Positions 34,625 to 43,451 of a DNA stretch of 64,000 nucleotides are shown piece by piece. A program made the position numbers and the translations under genes. The notes beneath the pieces are model-generated. The model searched no databases. It was not told the origin of the DNA and saw only the letters and a program-made list of their open reading frames with translations. Source of the stretch: Acidobacteriota bacterium (GTDB taxonomy: Bacteria; Acidobacteriota; Vicinamibacteria; Vicinamibacterales; UBA8438); assembly GCA_011523845.1 (NCBI GenBank), contig WTFV01000204.1:1-64000 (forward strand). The letters are read 5' to 3'. Each line of letters begins with the position of its first letter. Position 1 is the first letter of the stretch.

Positions 34625-35194
34625 CTAGCGTTCGAGCAACTCCGCGTCCTTCGCCTTCTGCAGGTCGTCGATCCGGCGGACGTGAGCGTCGGTCAGCTTC
34701 TGGACGTCGTCGAGCGCCCGCCGCTCGTCGTCCTCCGACAGCTCGTGGTTCTTGAGCAGGCGCTTGAGCGCGTCGTTCGTATCTCGCCGTACCTGCCTCA
34801 CGCTCGTTCGTCCCTCTTCGGCGAGCTTGTGCACGAGTCGCGACATCTCCTTGCGCCGCTCGTCGGAAAGCGTCGGCACGGGGATCCGGACGATCTTGCC
34901 GTCGTTGCTCGGATTCAGGCCCAGATTGGCGTTGCGGACCGCCTTCTCGATCGCCGTTATCTGCGATGGATCGAAAGGCGCCGCGACGATGAGGGTCGAC
35001 TCGGGCACGGACAGGCTCGCCACCTGGTTCAGCGGCATCTGGGCCCCGTATGCCTCCACGCGGACGTTGTCGAGGAGGTTGACGGAGGCGCGGCCGGTGC
35101 GCACGCCGGTCAGTTCCCGACGTACGTGCTCCACGGCGCCGTCCATGCGCCGCTCCGCGTCGGCGTGGGCAGATTCGGGATCGGTCACGGTCAT
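34625..35194 (-). CDS. frr: Ribosome recycling factor
   Basis: Splits the post-termination ribosome together with EF-G. The 189-residue product begins MTVTDPESAHADAERRMDGAV and has the family motifs LTGVRTGRASVNLLDNVRVEAYG (split as LTGVRTGRAS and LLDNVRVEAYG), LNPSNDGKIVRIPVPTLSDERR (NDGK-IRIPxPxLTEERR consensus) and the long final helix to LQKAKDAELLER. The start overlaps the pyrH stop (ATGA), giving the usual pyrH-frr pair. Confidence 0.98.
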   Translation of the reverse strand: MTVTDPESAHADAERRMDGAVEHVRRELTGVRTGRASVNLLDNVRVEAYGAQMPLNQVASLSVPESTLIVAAPFDPSQITAIEKAVRNANLGLNPSNDGKIVRIPVPTLSDERRKEMSRLVHKLAEEGRTSVRQVRRDTNDALKRLLKNHELSEDDERRALDDVQKLTDAHVRRIDDLQKAKDAELLER

Positions 35195-35943
35195 GATGTC
35201 GCTACCTCCGAACGGTCGCCGGGAAGTGCAGCGGTCACGAGCGAACCCACCGGCTCTCCGAGCACCGCGCGGCGGATGTTGCCCGACGTGCGCAGGTTGA
35301 AGACCACGATGGGCATGCCGTTGTCCATGCACAGCGAGATCGCCGTCGCATCCATCACCTTCAGGCCCTGCTCGATCACCTGCCGGTGCGAGATGCGATC
35401 GAGACGGGTGGCCGTCGGGTCGGTCAACGGGTCCGACGTGAAGATGCCGTCGACTTTCGTGCCCTTCAGCAGAATGTCGGCCCGGATCTCCATCGCCCGC
35501 AGCGCGGCCGCGGTGTCGGTGGTGAAATAGGGGTTGCCGGTGCCGGCCGCGAACAGCACGATGCGGCCCTTCTCGAGATGGCGGACGGCCCGCCGCCGCA
35601 CGTACGGCTCCGCGACCTCACGCATCTCTATCGCGGTGACGACCCGCGTCGACGCGCCGTTCCGTTCGAGGGCGTCCGACAGCGCGAGCGCGTTCATCAC
35701 CGTGGCCAGCATTCCCATGTAATCGGCGGTCGCGCGGTCCATGCCGCTGGCGCTCGCGGCCAGGCCGCGAAAGATGTTGCCCCCGCCGATGACGATGGCC
35801 ATCTCGACGTCGAGCGCCCGCACTGCCGCGATCTCGCGGGCGAGCCGGTCGGCGACGGTCGAGTCGAGGCCGAAGGACTGCTCTCCGACGAGCGCCTCGC
35901 CCGAGAGCTTGAGGAGGACACGCCGACGGGCTCGTCCGGTCAT
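35191..35943 (-). CDS. pyrH: UMP kinase
   Basis: Hexameric amino-acid-kinase-fold enzyme making UDP from UMP. The product has 250 residues: RVLLKLSGEALVGEQSFGLD at the start, VIGGGNIFRGLAASASGMDR, FAAGTGNPYFTTDTAAALRA and KVDGIFTSDP. The coding sequence starts right beside a leader stem-loop, and a TATAAT box lies 70 nt upstream, so pyrH-frr can be transcribed separately from rpsB-tsf. Confidence 0.98.
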   Translation of the reverse strand: MTGRARRRVLLKLSGEALVGEQSFGLDSTVADRLAREIAAVRALDVEMAIVIGGGNIFRGLAASASGMDRATADYMGMLATVMNALALSDALERNGASTRVVTAIEMREVAEPYVRRRAVRHLEKGRIVLFAAGTGNPYFTTDTAAALRAMEIRADILLKGTKVDGIFTSDPLTDPTATRLDRISHRQVIEQGLKVMDATAISLCMDNGMPIVVFNLRTSGNIRRAVLGEPVGSLVTAALPGDRSEVATS

Positions 35944-35990
35944 CGGGAAACGAGCCGGCCCCGTTCCGCGTCCTGACGCGGGGATTCCCG
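35944..35990 (-). promoter_or_regulatory. Stem-loop leader abutting the pyrH start codon
   Basis: An outer pair CGGGAA (35944-35949)/TTCCCG (35985-35990) encloses a perfect inner hairpin CCGCGTC (35966-35972)/GACGCGG (35975-35981). The outer stem touches the pyrH ATG, so it could hide the ribosome-binding region. No T-run follows, so it is not a terminator. The regulatory role is inference. Confidence 0.45.
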
Positions 35991-36012
35991 GAGACGGTGC
36001 ACGGCCGGGGGG

Positions 36013-36018
36013 ATTATA
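36013..36018 (-). promoter_or_regulatory. -10 box (TATAAT) of pyrH-frr
   Basis: A consensus TATAAT on the minus strand in GC-rich surroundings, 70 nt upstream of the pyrH start and downstream of tsf. No matching -35 box was seen at the usual distance. Confidence 0.6.
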
Positions 36019-36105
36019 GCGCAGCGCTCCGGGAAGCGCCGGCTCGGTGTCGTCTGCGCCGGCCCCTTCCCTGCGGCGCGTCTGGCGGCGCTAGCTCGCT
36101 AGCTT

Positions 36106-36708
36106 CTAGCCGACCGTCTCGCCGACCTTGAACCGCGCGAAGCGGGCGACCGTGATGTTCTCGCCCAGCTTGGCGATGGCGGCCGTGATCATGGCGCCGA
36201 TGGTCGTCTTGGGATCGCGGATCGACGGCTGATCGACCAGCACCACCTGTTCGTAGTAGCTGTTCAGCTTGCCCTCGACGATTCTCTCGATGATTGCCGG
36301 CGGCTTGTTCGAGTCCTCGAACTGGGCCCGATAGATGGCGCGCTCCCGCTCGAGATCGCCGGCCGGCACCTCGTCGCGGCTGGCGTACTGCGGATCGGCG
36401 GCCGCGATGTGCATGGCGATCTCGCGCACGAGGGTCTGGAAATCGTCGGTACGCGCCACGAAGTCCGACTCGCAGTTGACTTCGACGAGGACGCCGACCT
36501 GTCCTCCCTGATGGATGTAGTGACCGACGAGTCCCTGCGAGGTGGTGCGCCCGGCTCGCCTGGCCGCCTTGGCCTGACCGCGCGTCCGCAGAATCGTCAC
36601 CGCCTGGTCGACATCGCCCCCGGCCTCGGCAAGCGCCGCCTTGCACTCCATGAAGCCGACGCCGGTCCTGTCCCGTAGTTCCTTTACCTGCGCCGCACTG
36701 ATTGCCAT
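36106..36708 (-). CDS. tsf: Elongation factor Ts
   Basis: Nucleotide exchange factor for EF-Tu. The 200-residue product is the short form with one dimerisation core, as in Thermus. It has the N-terminal UBA-like domain (AAQVKELRDRTGVGFMECKAALAEAGGDVD, split at VGFMECKAAL), the signature YIHQGGQVGVLVEVNCESDFVA (split at VGVLVEVNCESDFVA), and a C-terminal module ending ARFKVGETVG. It follows rpsB by 73 bp in the standard order. Confidence 0.98.
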   Translation of the reverse strand: MAISAAQVKELRDRTGVGFMECKAALAEAGGDVDQAVTILRTRGQAKAARRAGRTTSQGLVGHYIHQGGQVGVLVEVNCESDFVARTDDFQTLVREIAMHIAAADPQYASRDEVPAGDLERERAIYRAQFEDSNKPPAIIERIVEGKLNSYYEQVVLVDQPSIRDPKTTIGAMITAAIAKLGENITVARFARFKVGETVG

Positions 36709-36781
36709 CGCCTCGATCTCTTGCGTTGTGGGGAAGGCCGTCGGTCTGCGGGAACGACGGACCGGAAACCGTTGCCTGTCG

Positions 36782-37552
36782 TCAGACGGATGCCGGAGCG
36801 GGCGCGGTCGCGGCGGCAGGCGGAGACGCAACCTGCGGCGCGTCGTCGTCGGCCTTCTCCGTAGCCTCCTTGAGGCCACGTCCGCTGATGACCGCGTCCG
36901 CGATCCGCGTCACGAAGAGCCGAATCGCACGGAGCGCATCGTCGTTGCCCGGGATGACGTAGTCGACGTCGTCGGGATCGCAGTTCGTGTCGACCAGGCC
37001 GATGACCGGGATTCCGAGCTTGCGCGCCTCGTCGACCGCGATCTTCTCGCGCCTCGTGTCGATCACGAACACGGCGTCCGGAAGCCTCGACATCTGACGG
37101 ATACCGTCCAGGTTGCGGTGCAGCTTGCGCTTTTCCTTCTCGAGGCGCGCCACTTCCTTCTTCGACAGGCTCTCGTACCGGCCGTCTTCCGCCATCGCTT
37201 CCAGCTCGCGCAGGCGATCGAGACTGCGCTGGATGGTGGTGAAGTTCGTCAGGAGCCCGCCGAGCCAGCGCTCGTTGACGAAGTACATGCCGCAACGCTG
37301 CGCTTCCTCGACGATGAGATCCTGGGCCTGCCGCTTCGTGCCGACGAAGAGAATGGTGCGGTTGCCCGCGGCGAGGCGCGTCACGAATTCCTCCGCCCGG
37401 TGGAGGCACTCGGCCGTCTTGCCCAGGTCGATCAGGTAGATCCCGTTGCGCTGCCCGAAGATGTACTTCTTCATCTTGGGGTTCCAGCGCTTGGTCTGGT
37501 GCCCGAAATGGACCCCGGCCTCCAGCAGTTCCTGCATGTTCAACGGCGTCAA
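36782..37552 (-). CDS. rpsB: 30S ribosomal protein uS2
   Basis: Small-subunit protein that recruits bS1. The product has 256 residues with NMQELLEAGVHFGHQTKRWN, KYIFGQRNGIYLIDL, FVGTKRQAQDLI, RWLGGLLTNFTTIQRS, and PVIGLVDTNCDPDDVDYVIPGND split over the last third. TTG 37552 is chosen because GGAGGA lies just upstream and the resulting N-terminus (fMet-TPLN-MQELL) matches the length of other uS2 proteins. ATG 37537 is the alternative. The tail is Ala/Pro-rich. Confidence 0.96.
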   Translation of the reverse strand: MTPLNMQELLEAGVHFGHQTKRWNPKMKKYIFGQRNGIYLIDLGKTAECLHRAEEFVTRLAAGNRTILFVGTKRQAQDLIVEEAQRCGMYFVNERWLGGLLTNFTTIQRSLDRLRELEAMAEDGRYESLSKKEVARLEKEKRKLHRNLDGIRQMSRLPDAVFVIDTRREKIAVDEARKLGIPVIGLVDTNCDPDDVDYVIPGNDDALRAIRLFVTRIADAVISGRGLKEATEKADDDAPQVASPPAAATAPAPASV

Positions 37553-37606
37553 GCTTCCTCCATCCGGCGCGCACGGCAACCGGCGCGGCCGTTGCGGGTT
37601 CCCGGA

Positions 37607-37999
37607 CTAGCGCTTGCTGAACTGGAATCGCTTGCGCGCGCCAGCCAGTCCGTACTTCTTGCGTTCCTTGCCCCGCGGGTCTCGCGTCAACATCCCGGCC
37701 TTCTTCAGCGGAGCCCGCAGCTCGGGATCCGCATCGACCAGGGCGCGCGCGATCCCGAGCCGCAACGCGCCGGCCTGGCCGGAGACGCCGCCGCCGGCGG
37801 CGGTCGCGAAGATGTCGTACTTGTCCGTCGAATCCGTCAGGACGAGAGGTTCGGTGATTCTCGTCCTGAGAGACGCGGTAGGAAAACGATGTTCCAGCGA
37901 CACCCTGTCGACGGTGATGGCGCCGGCGCCGGGGCGCAGGAAGACGCGCGCGGTCGATGTCTTGCGACGTCCGGTTCCGTAGGGAGCTGTCTCGCTCAC
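37607..37999 (-). CDS. rpsI: 30S ribosomal protein uS9
   Basis: P-site protein whose C-terminal Lys-Arg touches the tRNA anticodon loop. The 130-residue product has GTGRRKTSTARVFLRPG, DIFATAAGGGVSGQAGALRLGIARAL (split at GGVSGQ), LTRDPRGKERKKYGLAGARK and the conserved end FSKR. It overlaps the rplM stop by 4 bp, as usual for rplM-rpsI. Confidence 0.98.
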   Translation of the reverse strand: MSETAPYGTGRRKTSTARVFLRPGAGAITVDRVSLEHRFPTASLRTRITEPLVLTDSTDKYDIFATAAGGGVSGQAGALRLGIARALVDADPELRAPLKKAGMLTRDPRGKERKKYGLAGARKRFQFSKR

Positions 38000-38427
38000 G
38001 ATACCTCGCAGGGGCTCGGCTTCTGGGCCGCGTGGGGATGCTCGGGTCCGGCGTACACCTTCAGCTTGCGGTACATCGCCTTGCCGAGCTTCGTCTTGGG
38101 CAGCATCCCGCGCACCGCGGACTCGACGAGCCGCTCCGGATGGTTGCGGCGGACGACGCCCGCGCGTTCCGATCGCAGCCCCCCGAGGTAGCCGCTGTGT
38201 CTGCGGTACAGCTTCCGCGTTTCCTTGCGACCGGTCATTCGAACCCGCGCCGCGTTGACGATGACGACGTGATCGCCGGTATCGAGATAGGGCGCGTACT
38301 GCGGGCGGTGCTTGCCTTGCAGCAGGCGCGCGGCGACGGTCGCGAGCCGCCCCAGCACCTGCGAGTCGGCGTCGATGACGTGCCAGTTGCGGACGATGTC
38401 TTTCCGGCGGGGAGCGTAGGTCGACAC
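37996..38427 (-). CDS. rplM: 50S ribosomal protein uL13
   Basis: Early-assembly large-subunit protein. GTG 38427 gives 143 residues, the family length: STYAPRRKDIVRNWHVIDA, VLGRLATVAARLLQGKHRP, GDHVVIVNAARVRMTGRK and MLPKTKLGKAMYRKLKVYAG. The frame is open further upstream, but the promoter at 38460-38489 lies there. Leader length is about 26 nt. Confidence 0.98.
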   Translation of the reverse strand: MSTYAPRRKDIVRNWHVIDADSQVLGRLATVAARLLQGKHRPQYAPYLDTGDHVVIVNAARVRMTGRKETRKLYRRHSGYLGGLRSERAGVVRRNHPERLVESAVRGMLPKTKLGKAMYRKLKVYAGPEHPHAAQKPSPCEVS

Positions 38428-38459
38428 GTAATCACCAGTTCTCTTCGGTACAACCGCGA

Positions 38460-38489
38460 ATCCTACAAACGGGCGCGAGCCGGTGTCAA
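38460..38489 (-). promoter_or_regulatory. rplM-rpsI promoter (TTGACA, TAGGAT)
   Basis: On the minus strand, consensus TTGACA (38489-38484), an 18-bp spacer and TAGGAT (38465-38460) predict a start near 38453, about 26 nt upstream of rplM. It probably also serves rpsB-tsf, since no separate promoter was seen in the 54-bp rpsI-rpsB gap. Confidence 0.8.
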
Positions 38490-38607
38490 GGCGGCGCGGG
38501 CCTGAAAGGGGATTCGGAAGCGAGCCCGTCCGATCCTGCGCCGGGCGCGACACGCGGAATTTCCCCGCGGCGCGGTGTACGGCATGACGTTTGCTTCAGA
38601 TGTCGCC

Positions 38608-39696
38608 ATGGCCGCACGCATGCACGCTCTCTCGCGTTTCCGGCGCCGACCGGCCTCGCTCGTCGGCGTCGACATCGGGTCGAGCGCCGTCAAGGCGGTC
38701 GAGTTGACCCGCTGCGCCGGCGGCGGGATGGCCGCCAGGGCCGGCGTGCGGCCGGTGCCGCCGATGAGCATCGTCGAGGGCGCGATCGTGGCGCGGGACG
38801 GGGTGGCGGACGCCGTGCGCAGCCTCCTCGAAGCCACCGGCATTCGCGGCCGCGAAGTGGCCCTGTCGTTGCCGGGCAGCGCCGTCGTCGCGCGGGAGAT
38901 CACGATGCCGCGAATGGGCCCGGCCGAGCTCGCCGGTTCGATCGTCTGGGAGGCCGAGCGACACATTCCGTACGATCTCCAGGACGTCAATCTGGATTAC
39001 CAGGTGGTAGGCCGGGAGGACGACGCGGGGGGGAAACCCGCGATGACGGTCCTGCTGGCGGCTGCCAAGAAGGCGACCATCGCGGAGTACGCCGCCGCCA
39101 TCGCGGCGGCCGGCTGCGTGCCGGCCGTGGTCGACGTGGCTGCGTTCGCCCTCCAGAACGCCTACGCGATGGACGGCGGCCCGGCGGACGGGCGGTCCGT
39201 CGCCCTGCTCGACGCGGGAGCGAGCACGACGAACATCAACATCGTCCGCTCCGGCCGCTCGGTTCTCACGCGCGACATACCGGCCGGCGGCAATGCGTAT
39301 ACGGATGCGCTCCGCAGCGCGCACGGACTCTCGTTCGCGCAGGCGGAACGGCTGAAGCGCGGCACCGCAGGCGGCGAGCAGCCGGGCGAGCACGAAGCGG
39401 TCGTGCGGGAGGTCACCGAGCACCTGCTGCTGGAGGTCGAGAAGACCTTCGACTTCTTCACGGCGAGCCGGTCTTCCGACCGGCTCGATCGCATCGTGCT
39501 GAGCGGCGGCGCGTCACTGGGACGAGAGCTCGCAGCGGCGATGGCCGGGCGTTTCGGAGTGCCCCTGGAGCGGTTCGATCCGTTCCGGAACATCACCCTC
39601 GACGACGCGAGCGGCGCCGAGGGTGACCCGGCCGGCGTGGCGGCGACGGCGGGGGTGGCCACGGGGCTCGCCCTGCGTCGGGCGGGGGACCGATGA
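38608..39696 (+). CDS. pilM: Type IV pilus assembly ATPase-like protein PilM
   Basis: Actin-like cytoplasmic ring protein that binds the N-terminus of PilN. It has VGVDIGSSAVKAVEL near residue 20, GREVALSLPGSAVVAREITMP (split at ALSLPGS), YQVVG and the second nucleotide-site motif VALLDAGASTTNINIVRSG, then IVLSGGASLGRELA. The product is 362 residues from ATG 38608; GTG 38575 and ATG 38584 are alternatives, none with a clear Shine-Dalgarno. First gene of pilMNOPQ. Confidence 0.95.
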   Translation: MAARMHALSRFRRRPASLVGVDIGSSAVKAVELTRCAGGGMAARAGVRPVPPMSIVEGAIVARDGVADAVRSLLEATGIRGREVALSLPGSAVVAREITMPRMGPAELAGSIVWEAERHIPYDLQDVNLDYQVVGREDDAGGKPAMTVLLAAAKKATIAEYAAAIAAAGCVPAVVDVAAFALQNAYAMDGGPADGRSVALLDAGASTTNINIVRSGRSVLTRDIPAGGNAYTDALRSAHGLSFAQAERLKRGTAGGEQPGEHEAVVREVTEHLLLEVEKTFDFFTASRSSDRLDRIVLSGGASLGRELAAAMAGRFGVPLERFDPFRNITLDDASGAEGDPAGVAATAGVATGLALRRAGDR

Positions 39697-40268
39697 TTCG
39701 CATCGACCTGCTCACCTCCGCGCAGGAGCGTGCCGCGATCGCCGACGCCCGCTGGCGGGTCTGGACGACCCTGGTCGGAGGACCGGCGATCCTGGTGGCC
39801 GCACTGACCCTGATCGGCTGGTGGTCGTGGGCGCTGCATGCCGAGGCCGAGGTGGTCTCGCGGTCGCTGGCGAACGTGGAGGCGACCCTACGGAGCCTGG
39901 CGCCGGACGTCGAGGCAGTGCGGGAGGCGGAGGCGCTGCGGGCGGACCTCGGCGCGCGCGTGGCCCGCATCGAGGATCTGCGGGCCCGCCGGGCGACCTC
40001 CGGACGGATGCTGGACGGGTTGAGTCGAGTCGTTCCCGACGACCTATGGCTCCGCGAAGTCCGGGAGGAGCCCGGCGGTGTCGCCGTGCACGGCTACGCC
40101 GGGACGCTCGCCGCCGTGTCGGACTACGTCGCGATTCTGGGGACCGCGGGTCATTTCGACCGGCCGGTCGAGATCGTCGACTCGCAGCGCCGCGAGCGGT
40201 CCGGCGGACGGGAGATCGTGAGTTTCGAGGTCAGGTTGTCGTTTTCCGCGGCGGTGGCCGGACGATGA
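39693..40268 (+). CDS. pilN: Type IV pilus inner-membrane protein PilN
   Basis: Bitopic alignment-complex protein. The 191-residue product begins MIRIDLLTSAQER, the PilM-binding tail (INLLP-like in other species), followed by one membrane helix near 28-49, a coiled-coil region at about 55-100, and a ferredoxin-like C-terminal domain (LWLREVREEPGGVAVHGYA). It overlaps pilM and pilO by 4 bp each. Confidence 0.93.
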   Translation: MIRIDLLTSAQERAAIADARWRVWTTLVGGPAILVAALTLIGWWSWALHAEAEVVSRSLANVEATLRSLAPDVEAVREAEALRADLGARVARIEDLRARRATSGRMLDGLSRVVPDDLWLREVREEPGGVAVHGYAGTLAAVSDYVAILGTAGHFDRPVEIVDSQRRERSGGREIVSFEVRLSFSAAVAGR

Positions 40269-40861
40269 AGGTCGATCTGCCGCGGGGGGGTGGCCGGCGC
40301 CTGCTCGCGGCGGGCGTTCTGGTGTCGCTGGCGGTCGTGCCCGCGTTTCGCATCCTGTGGGTGGGGCCGCGCCGCGAACTGCTGGCGGCGCGGCGCGTCG
40401 AGCTGCAACAGAGTCGCGCCGAGGTCGTCCGGGCAGGGCGCGAGGCCGGCCGCCTGGCAGTGATCGAGGCCGATGTCGAGCGGCTGCGCCGGCGGCACGC
40501 GGCGTTGCGCCGTGCCCTGCCGGAGTCACGGGACGCGTCCGCGCTCCTGCGGGGGCTGCAGGGGATCGCGACGCAGGCGGGCCTGACGATGGAGGCCTTC
40601 ACCCCGGAGGCGGTGCGCGCGGGAGAGCGGTTCGAGGAGTGGTCCGTCCGGTTGGAGATGACCGGAGGATTCCACGCCCTCACCGCGTTCCTGGATGCGG
40701 TGCGCCGGCTGCCCCGAATCGTCAGCGTCGGTGGTCTGTCGATTCGCGCGCTTCCCCCGGGGACGCGGGCGGCGAGCATTGCGGTGACGTGCACGGCCAC
40801 TACCTATGTGCTTCGCGGGCCGGCCGCTGAAACGGCGGTCGATGAGGGAGAGGGAGGCTGA
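40265..40861 (+). CDS. pilO: Type IV pilus inner-membrane protein PilO
   Basis: Partner of PilN in the periplasmic alignment complex. The 198-residue product has one membrane helix near 14-32, a coiled coil at about 38-85 (heptad-like AARRVELQQSRAEVVRAG), and the PilO C-terminal domain (WSVRLEMTGGFHALTAFLDAVRRLPRIVSV, split at GGFHALTAFLD). It is coupled to pilN by ATGA; pilP follows 4 bp later. Confidence 0.92.
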   Translation: MKVDLPRGGGRRLLAAGVLVSLAVVPAFRILWVGPRRELLAARRVELQQSRAEVVRAGREAGRLAVIEADVERLRRRHAALRRALPESRDASALLRGLQGIATQAGLTMEAFTPEAVRAGERFEEWSVRLEMTGGFHALTAFLDAVRRLPRIVSVGGLSIRALPPGTRAASIAVTCTATTYVLRGPAAETAVDEGEGG

Positions 40862-40865
40862 GCCG

Positions 40866-41327
40866 GTGCGGCGCGCCACCACACGTGTGCTGTCGCTGGC
40901 GGCGGCGCTGGCGATGCGGCCCGGACCGGCGGTCGGTCAGTCCACCGCCCCCGGCGGCAACGCGATTCCGCCGCCCGACGTGCGCGCCGCCGACTCCGAG
41001 GGACGCCGTGACCCGTTCGTGAATCCGCTTCGGAGCCCGGGAGCGCCGCCGGAAACTGTCCGACCTCGCGGCCTCGCCGGGATCGCCGTCGACGAGCTCT
41101 CCCTGCGCGGTCTGGTCCGCATTGCCGGCGCGCACGTCGCCGTACTGGAGTCCGGCAACGGCCGGAGTCACCTCCTGCGGGGAGGCGAGAGATTGCTGGA
41201 CGGATCGGTGCGCGCGGTGACCGCCGAGGGGGTGACGATCGTCCGGCACGATGCCGGCGATCCGCCCGCCACGGGCGGACGCACCGTCCGCCTGACGTTG
41301 CGCGCGGCGCCGGTGCAGGAACGATGA
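40866..41327 (+). CDS. pilP: Type IV pilus protein PilP-like
   Basis: Periplasmic protein that links the PilNO complex to the secretin. The 153-residue product has a signal-like N-terminus (VLSLAAALAMRPGPAVGQS), the motif GRRDPFVNPLRSP typical of PilP, and a beta-sandwich domain (LRGLVRIAGAHVAVLESGNGR, split at GAHVAV). GTG 40866 is preferred because GGGAGG lies 8 nt upstream; ATG 40842 inside pilO is possible. Confidence 0.88.
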   Translation: MRRATTRVLSLAAALAMRPGPAVGQSTAPGGNAIPPPDVRAADSEGRRDPFVNPLRSPGAPPETVRPRGLAGIAVDELSLRGLVRIAGAHVAVLESGNGRSHLLRGGERLLDGSVRAVTAEGVTIVRHDAGDPPATGGRTVRLTLRAAPVQER

Positions 41328-42751
41328 GCAGGATCGAGGCGTTCGTGTCGCGGCTGCTGGTGTGCCTGGCGATCGGCGGAATGCCCGAGCTGACGGGGCA
41401 CGACCGGGGCGTTCTGCACGGCGGGGTGGCGCATGCGCGCGCAATGCCGCAAGGGGAGCTCGGCGGCGCCGGCGACTATGTCGGCGATCCGGTCTCGATG
41501 GAGTTCCAGAACGCGGAGTTGCGGTCCGTGCTGCGCACTTTCGCGGAGATCAGCGGCCTGAACCTCGTGATCGATCCACAGGTGACCGGTACCGTCGACG
41601 TGGCCCTGGTCGACGTGCCCTGGGATCAGGCCTTCGACGTCATCCTGCGCGCGAACGGACTGGGGTACGAGGCCGACGGCACGGTGGTCCGCATCGCCCC
41701 CCTGACCACGCTGGCGGCCGAGGCCGACGAGCGGCGGGCGCGTGCCCGGGAGCAGGCGCTGGCCGGGGAGCTGGTCGTCCTTGCGCGTCCGCTGGGGTAC
41801 GCGCGGGCGCTCGACCTGGCGGATCTGGTCACTCGGACCGTGCTGTCGCCGCGGGGGCAGATCCAGATCGACGACCGGACGAACACGCTGATCATCGCGG
41901 ACCTGCAGCAGCACGTCGGCGCGGCGGAGGAGCTGATCGACGAGCTCGATCGCCCGGAACCGCAGGTTCAGATACAGGCGCGGATCGTGCAGGCGAGCCA
42001 GGACTACCTGCGCGAGCTGGGCGTGCAGTGGGGCGTCGCCGGGCGGGTCGCGCCCGAGATCGGCAACACGACGGCACTGGCCTTTCCGAATCGCGGCGGG
42101 GTCAGCGGACGGGCCGGAGGCGTCCAGGGTCCTGCCGCGGCCGGGGCCGATCCCCGGGCCGTCCGGACGGAGGACAGCGGCACCGCGGTCGACCTCGGTC
42201 CGGCTGCGCCGAGCGCTTCGCTGGGGCTGGCGCTCGGCGCCATCGACGGCTCGCTGAATCTCGACCTGGTGCTCTCGGCCGCCGAGAGCGACGGGCACGT
42301 GAGGATTCTGTCGAATCCCCGCATCACGACCCAGAACAACGTGGAGGCCGTCATCACCCAGGGCGACCAGATTCCCATACAGACCGTGGCCAACAACACC
42401 GTGACGGTGACCTTTCGCGATGCGGCGCTGCGCCTGGCCGTGACCCCGCAGATCACCACGGCGGGCACCGTGATCATGCGGATCGAGATCGGCAACGACT
42501 TCGCGGACTTCTCCCGGCAGGTCAACGGCGTGCCGCCGATCGTGACGCAGAGCGCCAGCACGACCGTCCAGGTCGCGGATGGCGCCACGACGGTCATCGG
42601 CGGCATCTACGAGAGCGCCCGGACCCGGTCGAACCGGCGGGTGCCGGGGATCCACCGCGTGCCGATTCTGGGCTGGTTCTTCCGGGGCCGGGCCGAGCGG
42701 CGCCGGACCGACGAGCTGCTCATCTTTCTCACGCCCCGCGTCGTGCGGTGA
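41324..42751 (+). CDS. pilQ: Type IV pilus secretin PilQ (short form)
   Basis: Outer-membrane pore through which the pilus passes. The product has 475 residues: a signal region, a secretin/TonB short domain (MEFQNAELRSVLRTFAEISG, VDVPWDQAFDVILRANGLGY), an N1 domain (IQIDDRTNTLIIADLQQHV), and the secretin domain (VRILSNPRITTQNNVEAVITQG split, VPGIHRVPILGWFFRG, ELLIFLTPRVV). It lacks the AMIN repeats of longer PilQ proteins. It overlaps pilP by 4 bp. Confidence 0.95.
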   Translation: MSRIEAFVSRLLVCLAIGGMPELTGHDRGVLHGGVAHARAMPQGELGGAGDYVGDPVSMEFQNAELRSVLRTFAEISGLNLVIDPQVTGTVDVALVDVPWDQAFDVILRANGLGYEADGTVVRIAPLTTLAAEADERRARAREQALAGELVVLARPLGYARALDLADLVTRTVLSPRGQIQIDDRTNTLIIADLQQHVGAAEELIDELDRPEPQVQIQARIVQASQDYLRELGVQWGVAGRVAPEIGNTTALAFPNRGGVSGRAGGVQGPAAAGADPRAVRTEDSGTAVDLGPAAPSASLGLALGAIDGSLNLDLVLSAAESDGHVRILSNPRITTQNNVEAVITQGDQIPIQTVANNTVTVTFRDAALRLAVTPQITTAGTVIMRIEIGNDFADFSRQVNGVPPIVTQSASTTVQVADGATTVIGGIYESARTRSNRRVPGIHRVPILGWFFRGRAERRRTDELLIFLTPRVVR

Positions 42752-42782
42752 CGGGGCGACCGCGGCGGAGGCGAGGGACGGC

Positions 42783-43442
42783 ATGCAACGGAGCACGACG
42801 GACGTCGCGGCGGTGCGGGACGTGTCGCGGAACGGCGCCGACGTCGTCCTTCTCGCGCTCGTCCTGCTCGGGGGAGCGCTGGCGGCGACCTGCGCCGCCG
42901 GTGGCCCGGGGTCGCGCGCGAGCGTCGCGCTGGTGGTGGAGCGGATCAGCGCCCCGGCGGACGGTGCGGCCGGGGATGCGAACCGGACGTTCGTCGAGTC
43001 CGACGTCGCCACCGGCGCCACGGTCGTCCAGGACACGGCGCATGCGACGTTGCGGCTCGTCGCGAAGGACCCGGCCGCGCCGGTGGGGCCGACGGCGCCC
43101 AGCGGCGGTCGATTCGCGACCATCGATCGCTATCGCGTGCGGTACGTGCGGAGCGACGGGCGGAATGCGCCGGGCATCGACGTGCCGCACCCGTGGGACG
43201 GGGCGCTCACCCTTGCGCCGTCGTTCGAGGGCGAGACCGGCGAGTTCGTCCTCGTCCGCGCCTCCGCGAAGCTCGACCCGCCGCTCGTCACGCTCCGCGC
43301 CGGGGGCGGCGACGTCGTCATCAACACGCTGGCCTACGTCACCTTCTACGGGCGTGACCACGGCGGGGCCCGGCTCGAGGCGACCGGCGCGATCTCGGTC
43401 GTGTTCGCCGACTGGGCCGACGCGGAACCGGCGCCGAGGTGA
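42783..43442 (+). CDS. Hypothetical exported protein in the pil cluster
   Basis: Not recognised. The 219-residue product has a hydrophobic segment near residues 20-37 followed by Cys37 (ALAATCAAGG), which could be a poor lipobox or a plain membrane anchor. The rest is predicted beta-rich, with alternating hydrophobic residues and YGRDHGGARLEATGAISVVFADW near the end. It lies 31 bp after pilQ on the same strand and before the PKD protein. The position suggests a pilus- or secretin-associated exported protein; no more can be said. Confidence 0.6.
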   Translation: MQRSTTDVAAVRDVSRNGADVVLLALVLLGGALAATCAAGGPGSRASVALVVERISAPADGAAGDANRTFVESDVATGATVVQDTAHATLRLVAKDPAAPVGPTAPSGGRFATIDRYRVRYVRSDGRNAPGIDVPHPWDGALTLAPSFEGETGEFVLVRASAKLDPPLVTLRAGGGDVVINTLAYVTFYGRDHGGARLEATGAISVVFADWADAEPAPR

Positions 43443-43451
43443 GCCGCAGCG

